A stretch of DNA of 64,000 nucleotides from Myxococcales bacterium (GTDB lineage: Bacteria > Myxococcota_A > Polyangia > Polyangiales > JAFGIB01): the NCBI GenBank assembly GCA_029880325.1, contig JAOUOP010000040.1, positions 1 to 64,000 on the forward strand, in the 5' to 3' direction. Below the pieces are notes generated by a model, which saw nothing but the letters and a program-made list of their open reading frames with translations, was not told the DNA's origin and did not search any database. Made by a program: the position numbers and the translations under genes. Below are positions 49,988-57,146 of this stretch, piece after piece (the first letter of the stretch is position 1; each line of letters begins with the position of its first letter).

Positions 49988-52357
49988 TCATTTCCTCGAA
50001 CTGCAGCCGCTCAAGGATTGTACGTCGACAGGTGGGCTCGGGTCGAGCAATAGCAAGTCGATACGCTCGTTCTGCTTGCGTCCCCAGGGTACGTTGTTGG
50101 GTGCGACAGGTCGGCTGTCACCACACCCATAGGTTAAGAGGCGCTTCTGTGTGACTCCGCGTTGGGCCAGGGCATCGACGACGGCGCGCGCCCGTTCGAG
50201 CGAGAGCGCCATCGACGCTGCGGGGTCTCCGTCGTCAGCCAGATGCGCGCTCACGATGAGTTTGATCTTGGGATTGGCTTTCAGGGTGGCGGCCAACTCG
50301 TCGAGGTGCTTGCCGCTGCGACGCGTGAGCTTCGCCGTGCCGGCTTCGAAGAGCAGCCGGCGTTTCAGTTCGATGCGACCCTTTTCCAGATCCACGCGGT
50401 GGCTCTTGGGACAGCCGTGGGTGTCTCGAGGCCCGACCGCCAGCGGGCAGCTGTCGCTAGCGTTTGTGAGCCCGTCACCGTCGCGGTCGGCGCGTGGCTC
50501 GGCCACCAGGCTGCTGGCCAGGGCGGCGCTCGTGGTCGATGCGGCGATGGCGGGCCAGGCGCCCGCTGCCGTGGCCGGAGCCGCTTGGCTGGCCGTTGCT
50601 TTGGCTGTGGGCTTGGGTGCCGGCTCGGCGCTCGCTTCGGCACCCGGAGGCGCAGACCGTTGGGGCCCCGTTGGCGCCAGCGCCGGCCTCGGGCGTGCGG
50701 AGGCCGGAGGCGGCTTTGGCGCTTGCGGGGCGGGTCTGGGAGTTCTTGCTGGAAGCTGACCCTCGACGCAGCGCGGGCTCTGGCGCGCACCCTCTTTGGG
50801 CTCCGGCGACACGACGAAGAACTCGATGCGCTCATTCTTGAAGCGGCGGCTTCCGGTCTTGGGTGCGATGGGCCGGGTGCTGCCGCAGCCGTAGGCCTCG
50901 AGTCGGGCTCCGCCGGTGTCCAGTTCGTAGAGGCGGCGGCCCACGGCAAGTGCGCGTTGCAGGCTTTGTGCCATGCGCTGGGCGTCGGTCGTCGTGTTGG
51001 TTTGCAGCACGTGGGCTTCGATGCGCACGTGTAGCTCAGGGTTTGCTCGCAGCAGGGCGGAGACCTCGGTGAGCACGTCAGCGCTGCGCGCCTCGAGGCG
51101 ATCACCTGGGGCTTCGAAGCCGATTTGACGCCGGAGTTCGATGGTTCCGCTGTCGGCGTGGTAGACGATGTGCGTGGCGCAGCCCCGGTTTCGTGCGTCG
51201 CCCGGTGTGGCCGGGCAGCGATCCTCCAGGTCCGAGACGCCGTCGCCGTCGGCGTCCAGCATGGCGGTGTCCGGGCCGGACTTGCCTGCGGGTTTGACGG
51301 GGCGGAAGCTGACCTTCGGGCTCTCGGGTTCACGTCGTCTTGGGCGCGTGGGCCCGCGTTCCTCGGCGGGAAGTAACGCCACCCCCGCGCTCTGATAGCC
51401 CACCGTGGCGATCATACGCAGGTCGGGCGAGCCATAACCGCGGAGCAATCCCATGCCGCCGGCGATGCCGACGTTCAGTTCTTGCCCGGGCGATAGTCGA
51501 AGACCCAGAAGCGCTTCGAGGGGGCTTCCCTCGCGGTTTCCAAAGTCAGTCAGCGGGGTGCTGCCGTAGAGCTCGATGTGTCCGCTGAGCAGCTGGTCGA
51601 GCAGCGAAAGCTCGGCGCCAGCGCCGGCGGTGGCCAGGTCGCCGAAGCGCAAGCCCCCGAAGCGCGTATCGGGCCGAAAGCGCAGGCCCAGGTTGAGCAT
51701 CAAGCGTAGCCTGCGTCCGATCGTCAGATCCGAAAGCAGCTCGCCTTCGCCGCTGACGCCGGACTCGCCGGCAACACCCGGTCGGCCCTCGCCGGACTCG
51801 CCCGTAGGAAGTCCGAGGTTGATCTGGGCACCGACGGAGGCGGGACCGAAGCGTGCCAGCCGGTAGCGTGCGCCAAATTGCAGATCGCCGCTGCCGGTAC
51901 CGCTGGAACCGGGCAGCGAGCCCACGTTCTGCCCATCCATCCACAGGTGCAGGGGCAGCGTCGCCTGCAACATCAGGGCTTCGTAGAGGCCGATGGAAAG
52001 TGAGGTGTGGGCTGTGAGTTGATCGCTGACCAGCCTGGCGCCTTCGGAATCGCTCTGGCCGGCCAGTTGCTCGAAGACCAGTGGGTCGTCGGCGTAGTCG
52101 AGCTGCAGGCGCGCGCCCATGCTCAGGTGGCCGCGAGGGTCGGGACGCTCCAGGGCGAAACCGTCGCTGGGGCTGCTGGCGGCGCGGAACTGGTTGAGCG
52201 TGGCGCTGGGTTCGGCGCGCGTGGCGGGCGCGGCGAATAGACCGCTGAGCAGCAGTGCGATGCTCGCGAGCGCCAATCCGGCAATCGCTTGTTGTCGGCC
52301 CCTCCGTGCGGGCAGCTCGTGGCTCGCTCGGTTCAACGCCCCCCGATCATACACCAC
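49988..52357 (-). CDS. Outer-membrane barrel protein with two OmpA-like domains
   Basis: This 789-residue protein has a signal peptide (ALASIALLLSGLFAAPATRA) and a barrel-like region of about 270 residues (for example ARLQLDYADDPLVFEQL, DLQFGARYRLARFG). A calcium-type DADGDGVSDLEDRCP segment leads into a first OmpA-like domain (IELRRQIGFEAPGDRLEARS). A Pro/Ala-rich spacer, a second RDGDGLTNASDSCP segment and a second OmpA-like domain follow (RLLFEAGTAKLTRRSGKHLDELAATL, then YGCGDSRPVAPN). OmpA domains bind peptidoglycan, and two in tandem are unusual. The GTG start is uncertain. It heads the operon with the PilZ/J/TPR and Hsp70 genes. Confidence 0.8.
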   Translation of the reverse strand: MVYDRGALNRASHELPARRGRQQAIAGLALASIALLLSGLFAAPATRAEPSATLNQFRAASSPSDGFALERPDPRGHLSMGARLQLDYADDPLVFEQLAGQSDSEGARLVSDQLTAHTSLSIGLYEALMLQATLPLHLWMDGQNVGSLPGSSGTGSGDLQFGARYRLARFGPASVGAQINLGLPTGESGEGRPGVAGESGVSGEGELLSDLTIGRRLRLMLNLGLRFRPDTRFGGLRFGDLATAGAGAELSLLDQLLSGHIELYGSTPLTDFGNREGSPLEALLGLRLSPGQELNVGIAGGMGLLRGYGSPDLRMIATVGYQSAGVALLPAEERGPTRPRRREPESPKVSFRPVKPAGKSGPDTAMLDADGDGVSDLEDRCPATPGDARNRGCATHIVYHADSGTIELRRQIGFEAPGDRLEARSADVLTEVSALLRANPELHVRIEAHVLQTNTTTDAQRMAQSLQRALAVGRRLYELDTGGARLEAYGCGSTRPIAPKTGSRRFKNERIEFFVVSPEPKEGARQSPRCVEGQLPARTPRPAPQAPKPPPASARPRPALAPTGPQRSAPPGAEASAEPAPKPTAKATASQAAPATAAGAWPAIAASTTSAALASSLVAEPRADRDGDGLTNASDSCPLAVGPRDTHGCPKSHRVDLEKGRIELKRRLLFEAGTAKLTRRSGKHLDELAATLKANPKIKLIVSAHLADDGDPAASMALSLERARAVVDALAQRGVTQKRLLTYGCGDSRPVAPNNVPWGRKQNERIDLLLLDPSPPVDVQSLSGCSSRK

Positions 52358-52399
52358 CGGAAGGGGCGGGCCGCATCCCCAGTTCGACCCGCAGTGAGT

Positions 52400-53071
52400 T
52401 TATCGAATGCCCGACCAGCGAACCTGGGCTTTCATGACCGCGTACGTGGTTCGTGTCAGCGCTTCGACCACCTGATCCTGTGATTCGTAGCGCCCGTCGA
52501 GCACCGCCTCGACCGCCGCCAGTGTGAGCGCGATGATCTGCTCGGCCCAAAGGGCTATATCGGCGTGCTGTGCCTCCGGCACGCCCAGGCCCTGCACCAG
52601 ACGCCAGATGTCTTCGGTGAGTTCGTCGCGGGCGCGCGTCATGACCGCCGCCATGAACTCGCCGAGCAGTGACGGATCGCGCCGGTAGCGTAGAAAGATC
52701 TCGGTGAAGGTGCGCTCGGTGACCATCACCTGCACGGTGTCGGTGTAGTTGGCTCGCAGCAGGGCGTAGTCCGTCAAATTCGTGGCGTTACGGTAGCGCT
52801 CGAAGATACGCAGCCGCATCTCGCGGATCTTCGACTGCATCGCCGTGACCGCCTGTTCCAGCGCCGTGGTCAGGCATTCGTCGATGTTGCGAAAGTGGGC
52901 GTAGAAGCCCGGTTGCGCGATGCCAGCGGCGGAGGCGATGCGCCCCGTGGTCAGGGCCGACAGGCCCTCGCTGCGGATGAGTTCGATGGTCGCTTCGATC
53001 AGCAGGGCGCGGGTCTCGCCCTGGCGCCCGCGGCGGCCAGGCTCGCGGTTGGAGGGAGGGGGATTCGACAT
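52400..53071 (-). CDS. TetR family transcriptional regulator
   Basis: This 223-residue repressor-type protein has the N-terminal TetR helix-turn-helix (RALLIEATIELIRSEGLSAL, then GRIASAAGIAQPGFYAHFRN). It has a helical ligand and dimer domain behind it, whose ligand cannot be guessed. The ATG at MSNPPPSNREPGRRGRQ is chosen because the upstream in-frame part lies before the domain and has no support. It is divergent from the Ca2+/Na+ antiporter gene 296 bases away, a usual layout for a local regulator, but no operator was recognised. Confidence 0.9.
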   Translation of the reverse strand: MSNPPPSNREPGRRGRQGETRALLIEATIELIRSEGLSALTTGRIASAAGIAQPGFYAHFRNIDECLTTALEQAVTAMQSKIREMRLRIFERYRNATNLTDYALLRANYTDTVQVMVTERTFTEIFLRYRRDPSLLGEFMAAVMTRARDELTEDIWRLVQGLGVPEAQHADIALWAEQIIALTLAAVEAVLDGRYESQDQVVEALTRTTYAVMKAQVRWSGIR

Positions 53072-53367
53072 TGTGAGATCAGCGGAAGCTGCCGCGCCAA
53101 CCCCTGACCTGAAACCGTGGGGCCGCGCGACTTCAATGCCAGCGCGCGACCGACACCACCTCGGCCATGCGTTACGCACCGACTCCTACACGGGCATACT
53201 CGGTGATTGTCGAGGCTTGCGCCAGACCCAAAGAGGGGTCACCTGGGTGGGGGGCGTCGGTGGTGCGGATTTCGGTGCAATCGAGGCGTGGAAAGCATGA
53301 AAAACACGCATCGATCCGCGGTGGCGTGGGCGAGGCCTTCTGTGCGAGAGTGCGCCGCTTTCTCGCG

Positions 53368-54531
53368 ATGTCTTCGTCTCGCCTCACCTTTGCGGTCTCT
53401 TTGGCGCTCGGGGGGCTGTGCTACAGCCTGATCGCCCAGCGCGTGCTGCCGTCGGCGATGCTGCTGTGGCAGCTGTCGCTCGCGGTGAGCGTCATCGGCC
53501 TGATCGCGGTGGGTGCCGACTGGTTGGTGGACGCGGCCTGCCGCATCGCCCAGGCCCTTGGGGTCTCCCACCTGGTGATCGGCCTGACCATCGTGGCCTT
53601 CGGCACCAGCGCGCCCGAGGTGGCGGCATCGCTGGTGGCGGGCTTTCAGGGCAATGGCGACATCACGGTCGCCAACGTGGTGGGTTCCAATATCTTCAAC
53701 CTCTGTTTCATTCTCGGCGGCGTCGCGGCCCTGGTCCGCGGGGGGCTGCAGACCGATCGCGCCCTGGTGGCGCGCGACGCCCCCATTCTGCTGGTGGGCA
53801 CGGCCCTGCTCTTCGTCTTTCTCGGGCAACTTCCCGGCATCGACATGGATGGAGAGGGCAGTTTCTTGCCGCGGCCGCTAAACCTGCGCCTCGAAGCTTT
53901 CGAAGGCTTGATCCTGCTGGCATGCCTGGCGACCTATTTGACCGTGCTCTACCGTTCGCGCCGGGGGATCAGCGCGCTCAGCGAGGCCGAGCAGCGCGCC
54001 AGCGTGGAGGCTTTTGGTGCCGCCCGTCGCAGCGATCCCCTGCTCATGCTGCTCGGTCTGGCCTGCGTCATCGGTGGCTGCCACGTGTTGGTCGGTCATG
54101 CCGAAGAAGTGGAAGGGCAGCTGTTGGGCCACGGCGCCCTGTGGTTTGCGCGGCTTTGGGATGTGCCCGATTACGTGGTCGGCGTGACGATCATCGCCGC
54201 CGGCACCTCGGCCCCGGAGTTCGTGGTCTCGCTGGTGGCCGCCGCCCGTGGGGCCCACGGCCTGTCGGCCGGCAATCTGATCGGCAGCGACATCTTCAAT
54301 ATGTTCGGTGTGGTGGGCCTGGCGGGCATTCTGCTGCAAGAGCCCATGGCGCCGCCGGTGACGCTGTCGGCGGCGGTGGTCCCGAGCCTGGCGGCCCTGT
54401 CTGCGGTCGTGCTGCTGACCCTGATGATGATGCGCTCGGGCTTTCGCGTCACGCGGATCGAGGGGGTCGTGCTGGTGCTGATCGGCTGCGCGCGCTGGGT
54501 CATGGACTTCGCCTACCGCGGGCAGTTCTGA
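53368..54531 (+). CDS. Ca2+/Na+ (K+) antiporter of the CaCA family
   Basis: This 387-residue inner-membrane protein has about ten transmembrane helices and the two inverted alpha-repeats of the Na+/Ca2+ exchanger superfamily. They read AFGTSAPEVAASLVAG with NVVGSNIFN in the first half, and AAGTSAPEFVVSLVAA with NLIGSDIFNMFGVVG in the second. The Glu of each GTSAPE and the Asn/Asp of G-S-(N/D)-I-F-N are the ion-binding positions known from YrbG and NCX. The ATG at MSSSRLTFAVSLALG is used because hydrophobic sequence begins right after it. The driving ion (Na+ or H+) is unknown. Confidence 0.92.
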   Translation: MSSSRLTFAVSLALGGLCYSLIAQRVLPSAMLLWQLSLAVSVIGLIAVGADWLVDAACRIAQALGVSHLVIGLTIVAFGTSAPEVAASLVAGFQGNGDITVANVVGSNIFNLCFILGGVAALVRGGLQTDRALVARDAPILLVGTALLFVFLGQLPGIDMDGEGSFLPRPLNLRLEAFEGLILLACLATYLTVLYRSRRGISALSEAEQRASVEAFGAARRSDPLLMLLGLACVIGGCHVLVGHAEEVEGQLLGHGALWFARLWDVPDYVVGVTIIAAGTSAPEFVVSLVAAARGAHGLSAGNLIGSDIFNMFGVVGLAGILLQEPMAPPVTLSAAVVPSLAALSAVVLLTLMMMRSGFRVTRIEGVVLVLIGCARWVMDFAYRGQF

Positions 54532-54544
54532 CGGCGCAACGCTG

Positions 54545-54576
54545 TTGCGGCCACCGGGAGCCCGCTGGCCTATACT
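54545..54576 (+). promoter_or_regulatory. Candidate promoter placing the transcript start at the ATG
   Basis: TATACT (54571-54576) is a near-consensus -10 box that ends only six bases before the ATG at 54583. TTGCGG at 54545-54550 could be a -35 box, though the 20-base spacer is longer than usual. Transcription from here would begin at or next to the start codon and give a leaderless message, which fits the absence of a Shine-Dalgarno sequence. Confidence 0.45.
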
Positions 54577-54582
54577 GCAATC

Positions 54583-55236
54583 ATGGGCGCAAAACCCGTC
54601 GCGCGACTGGGCTTCGAGGCCTGGGAGGACTTCGTGGCATTCCTCTCCCAGCAAGACGCCGGTCGGGGCCTCTTCATGCGTTCGCGGCAGCCATTGCCCG
54701 CCGGCACCGAGATCGATGTGGATCTGGGCTTTCCCAACGGCAGTCGCCTTTCGCTCGCCGCGCGTGTGATCGACGCCGACTGCGACCCGCGCACCGGTGA
54801 CCTGGGCCTGCGTATTCAAATCGCGCACATGTCGGCCGAGCAGGCAGCGTTCTTGCAGGCGGCGATTCAACGGGCCAGCGCTGCCGGGCTGCGGTCCGGC
54901 GGTTCCGTGCGGGACAGCAGGGGCTACCAGCTGCGCTTCAGCGAGGTCATCCGTCTGATCGACGCCTCCAAGTTCAGCAAGGCCGAAAAACTTCTGCTCG
55001 GGATGTTGGAGGATGCGCCCGAGGATCGCGGTGCCCAGATTTGGCTGCTGGTCTGCCGCGCCCGGCGCCACCGCGCTCGCTTCGCAACCGAAGACGCGGC
55101 CGCCGCCTATCGTGAGATCCTGGCCCTCGACCCCGACCACGGCGAGGCCTGCACGGAGCTGGATGCCATCGCGGATGAAGCGCGCCAGTCGCAGGAGATC
55201 TTTCAGCGCGTTTTCGGTTCCACGAAGGAGCCTTGA
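54583..55236 (+). CDS. PilZ-like and TPR protein
   Basis: This 217-residue protein has an N-terminal PilZ-like barrel (about 5-95, GRGLFMRSRQPLPAGTEIDV, then LSLAARVIDAD). The canonical RxxxR and (D/N)xSxxG pair is not visible. The C-terminal half is helical and ends with a TPR-like unit (AAYREILALDPDHGEACTEL). That unit closely resembles the end of the PilZ/J/TPR protein at 48503-49984 (HYRQLLALDPQHREALDEV). Both may be adaptors of one type, used with different partners. No operon partner is clear. Confidence 0.65.
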   Translation: MGAKPVARLGFEAWEDFVAFLSQQDAGRGLFMRSRQPLPAGTEIDVDLGFPNGSRLSLAARVIDADCDPRTGDLGLRIQIAHMSAEQAAFLQAAIQRASAAGLRSGGSVRDSRGYQLRFSEVIRLIDASKFSKAEKLLLGMLEDAPEDRGAQIWLLVCRARRHRARFATEDAAAAYREILALDPDHGEACTELDAIADEARQSQEIFQRVFGSTKEP

Positions 55237-55375
55237 GATGAGCCATGTCAGCGGCCACCGAACGCTGAAGCCGCTCTGCAGCGCCAATGAGCCGCGTGTT
55301 CATGGTGCCCGCCGTGCCTTGCGAAAAATGCAACTCTACACATAGACTGATGCGTCTATTGCAGCAGAGGGTCGC

Positions 55376-56275
55376 GTGTCGCAGGTGGGTTTGGACGTCT
55401 TGGGGCTTTTTCTGCACCTCTCGCGCAGCCTTCACTTCGGCCGCACCGCCCGCGCCTGCCACATCAGCCCCTCGGCCCTGAGCCGCTCGATGCAGCGGCT
55501 GGAGGAGCAGGTGGAGGCGGTGCTCTTCGAGCGCGACCGCCGCCACGTGCGCCTGACGTTGGCTGGCCAGCGCCTGCAGCGTTACGCCATCGAAACGCTC
55601 GACGGTTGGGAGCGGCTGCGCAGCGACCTCCGGGCCGCCGGTGAGACCCTGCGCGGCAGTCTATCGCTCTACTGCACGGTGACCGCGGCCCATAGCGTAC
55701 TGCCGGCGGTGCTCGGCCGCTTTCGGCAGAGTTATCCCGAGGTCACCCTCGAGCTGCGCACCGGCGATGCCATCGAGGCGCTCGAGGTGCTGCAGGAGGG
55801 GGCGGTGGACGCCTCCGTTGCGGCGCTGCCCGCGCGGCTGCCGCGGGGGCTCGTGGCGCGCGACGTCACGCGCACGGCCCTGCGTTTCGTGGCACCTCGG
55901 GCCCAGTGTGAGGTCACGCGCCTGCTGGAGCAGGATCCGGTGGACTGGGCGCGGGTGCCGATGGTGCTGCCCGAGCGCGGTATTGCGCGGCGCAGCATCG
56001 ACGGCTGGTTTCAACGCCGCCACCTGACCCCGCAGATCTATGGTGAGGTTTCGGGCAATGAGGCGGCGCTGTCGCTGATCAGCCTGGGTTGTGGTGTGGG
56101 CATCGTGCCGGCGCTGGTGATGGACAAGAGCCCCCTGCGCAGCGAGGTCCGAACCCTCGACGTCAAGCCGGCGCTGCCCGATTTTCGCGTCGGCATTTGC
56201 ACGCGCCGGACGAGCCTCGGCGTGCCCGTGGTGGCGGCCTTTTGGGATTCGATCTCCAGTGATACAAGCATTTGA
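55376..56275 (+). CDS. ilvY: LysR-type regulator IlvY
   Basis: This 299-residue LysR-type protein matches IlvY, the activator of ilvC (ketol-acid reductoisomerase) that senses acetolactate or acetohydroxybutyrate. It starts at GTG with LFLHLSRSLHFGRTARACH and the helix-turn-helix ISPSALSRSMQRLEEQV. In the effector domain the segments VTAAHSVLPAVLGRF, TGDAIEALEVL and GNEAALSLISLGCGVGIVPA follow E. coli IlvY closely. No ilvC lies next to it. The next gene, a RidA-GNAT fusion, starts directly after the stop, and RidA proteins are linked to branched-chain amino-acid metabolism. Confidence 0.82.
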   Translation: MSQVGLDVLGLFLHLSRSLHFGRTARACHISPSALSRSMQRLEEQVEAVLFERDRRHVRLTLAGQRLQRYAIETLDGWERLRSDLRAAGETLRGSLSLYCTVTAAHSVLPAVLGRFRQSYPEVTLELRTGDAIEALEVLQEGAVDASVAALPARLPRGLVARDVTRTALRFVAPRAQCEVTRLLEQDPVDWARVPMVLPERGIARRSIDGWFQRRHLTPQIYGEVSGNEAALSLISLGCGVGIVPALVMDKSPLRSEVRTLDVKPALPDFRVGICTRRTSLGVPVVAAFWDSISSDTSI

Positions 56276-57127
56276 ATGAGGCGGCTGAATCTTGGCAGTG
56301 GTCTGATCTGGGAGAGCGAGGTCGGTTATTCGAGGCTGGTGAAGGTGGGGCGCCAGATCGCCGTCGCCGGCACCGGCGCCTTTGATGAGCAGGGGCGTGT
56401 GGTGGGCGCTGGCGATGCCTACGCCCAGACCGTGTGCTGCCTGGAGCGGATCGACGATGCTCTCAGACAGGTGGGTTCGGGACTCTCGGACGTGGTGCGC
56501 ACGCGCATCTACGTGATCGACATCGATCGCGACAGGGACGCTGTCGCCCGCGCCCACCAAGAGTACCTGGGCCAGGTGCTGCCGGTGTGTTCGATGTTGC
56601 AGGTCACGCGCCTGATCGATCCGGCCCTGTTGGTGGAGCTCGAGGTCGATGCCATCGAGGGGGCGGGGCGCGCGGTGGTCAGCGAGCGGCCGCGCATCGT
56701 GGAGGCGCGCTGGGATACGGGTTCGGACCTGGCGCGCATGCTGGAGTCGGTGGACCTGCCGGAGCCCGATGTGGATGACGGCGTGCAGATGCTCAAGGCC
56801 TACGTGGGCGGCGAGCTGGTGGGCTGCGTCGGATATGCGCTGCACGGAGAATCGGCGGTCATGCACTCGCTGGTGGTGATTCGCGAGGCCAAGGGCGAGG
56901 GCGTGGGTCGCGCGCTGGTACAGGGCGTGATCGCGCGGGCTTCGGAAGCCGGCGTGCGCCGGGTGTTGCTCGCGACCACCGATACCACGCGCTACTTCAG
57001 CTATCTCGGCTTCAGTCCCCTCGAGCGCGAGGAGGTGCCGGCGGCGCTGCTGGAGTCGAGCGAGTTGGCCGCCTACGACGATCCGGAGAGCACCATCATG
57101 TGCTACGCGCTCGGCGGACGCCGGTGA
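56276..57127 (+). CDS. RidA (YjgF)-GNAT acetyltransferase fusion
   Basis: This 283-residue protein joins a RidA/YjgF-like domain (about 10-128, AVAGTGAFDEQGRVVGAGDA and VVRTRIYVIDI) to a GNAT acetyltransferase domain (about 140-280). The acetyl-CoA loop lies in REAKGEGVGRALVQG. RidA enzymes hydrolyse reactive enamine/imine intermediates and need an Arg that is residue 105 in E. coli. The aligned residue here is Cys105 (LPVCSMLQVTRLID), so it is outside the archetypal RidA group. The GNAT part resembles acetyltransferases of the ArsN type that detoxify amino-acid analogues, but this is not certain. It is one unit with ilvY. Confidence 0.8.
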   Translation: MRRLNLGSGLIWESEVGYSRLVKVGRQIAVAGTGAFDEQGRVVGAGDAYAQTVCCLERIDDALRQVGSGLSDVVRTRIYVIDIDRDRDAVARAHQEYLGQVLPVCSMLQVTRLIDPALLVELEVDAIEGAGRAVVSERPRIVEARWDTGSDLARMLESVDLPEPDVDDGVQMLKAYVGGELVGCVGYALHGESAVMHSLVVIREAKGEGVGRALVQGVIARASEAGVRRVLLATTDTTRYFSYLGFSPLEREEVPAALLESSELAAYDDPESTIMCYALGGRR

Positions 57128-57146
57128 TGACAGCGCGGCGCCTGTC

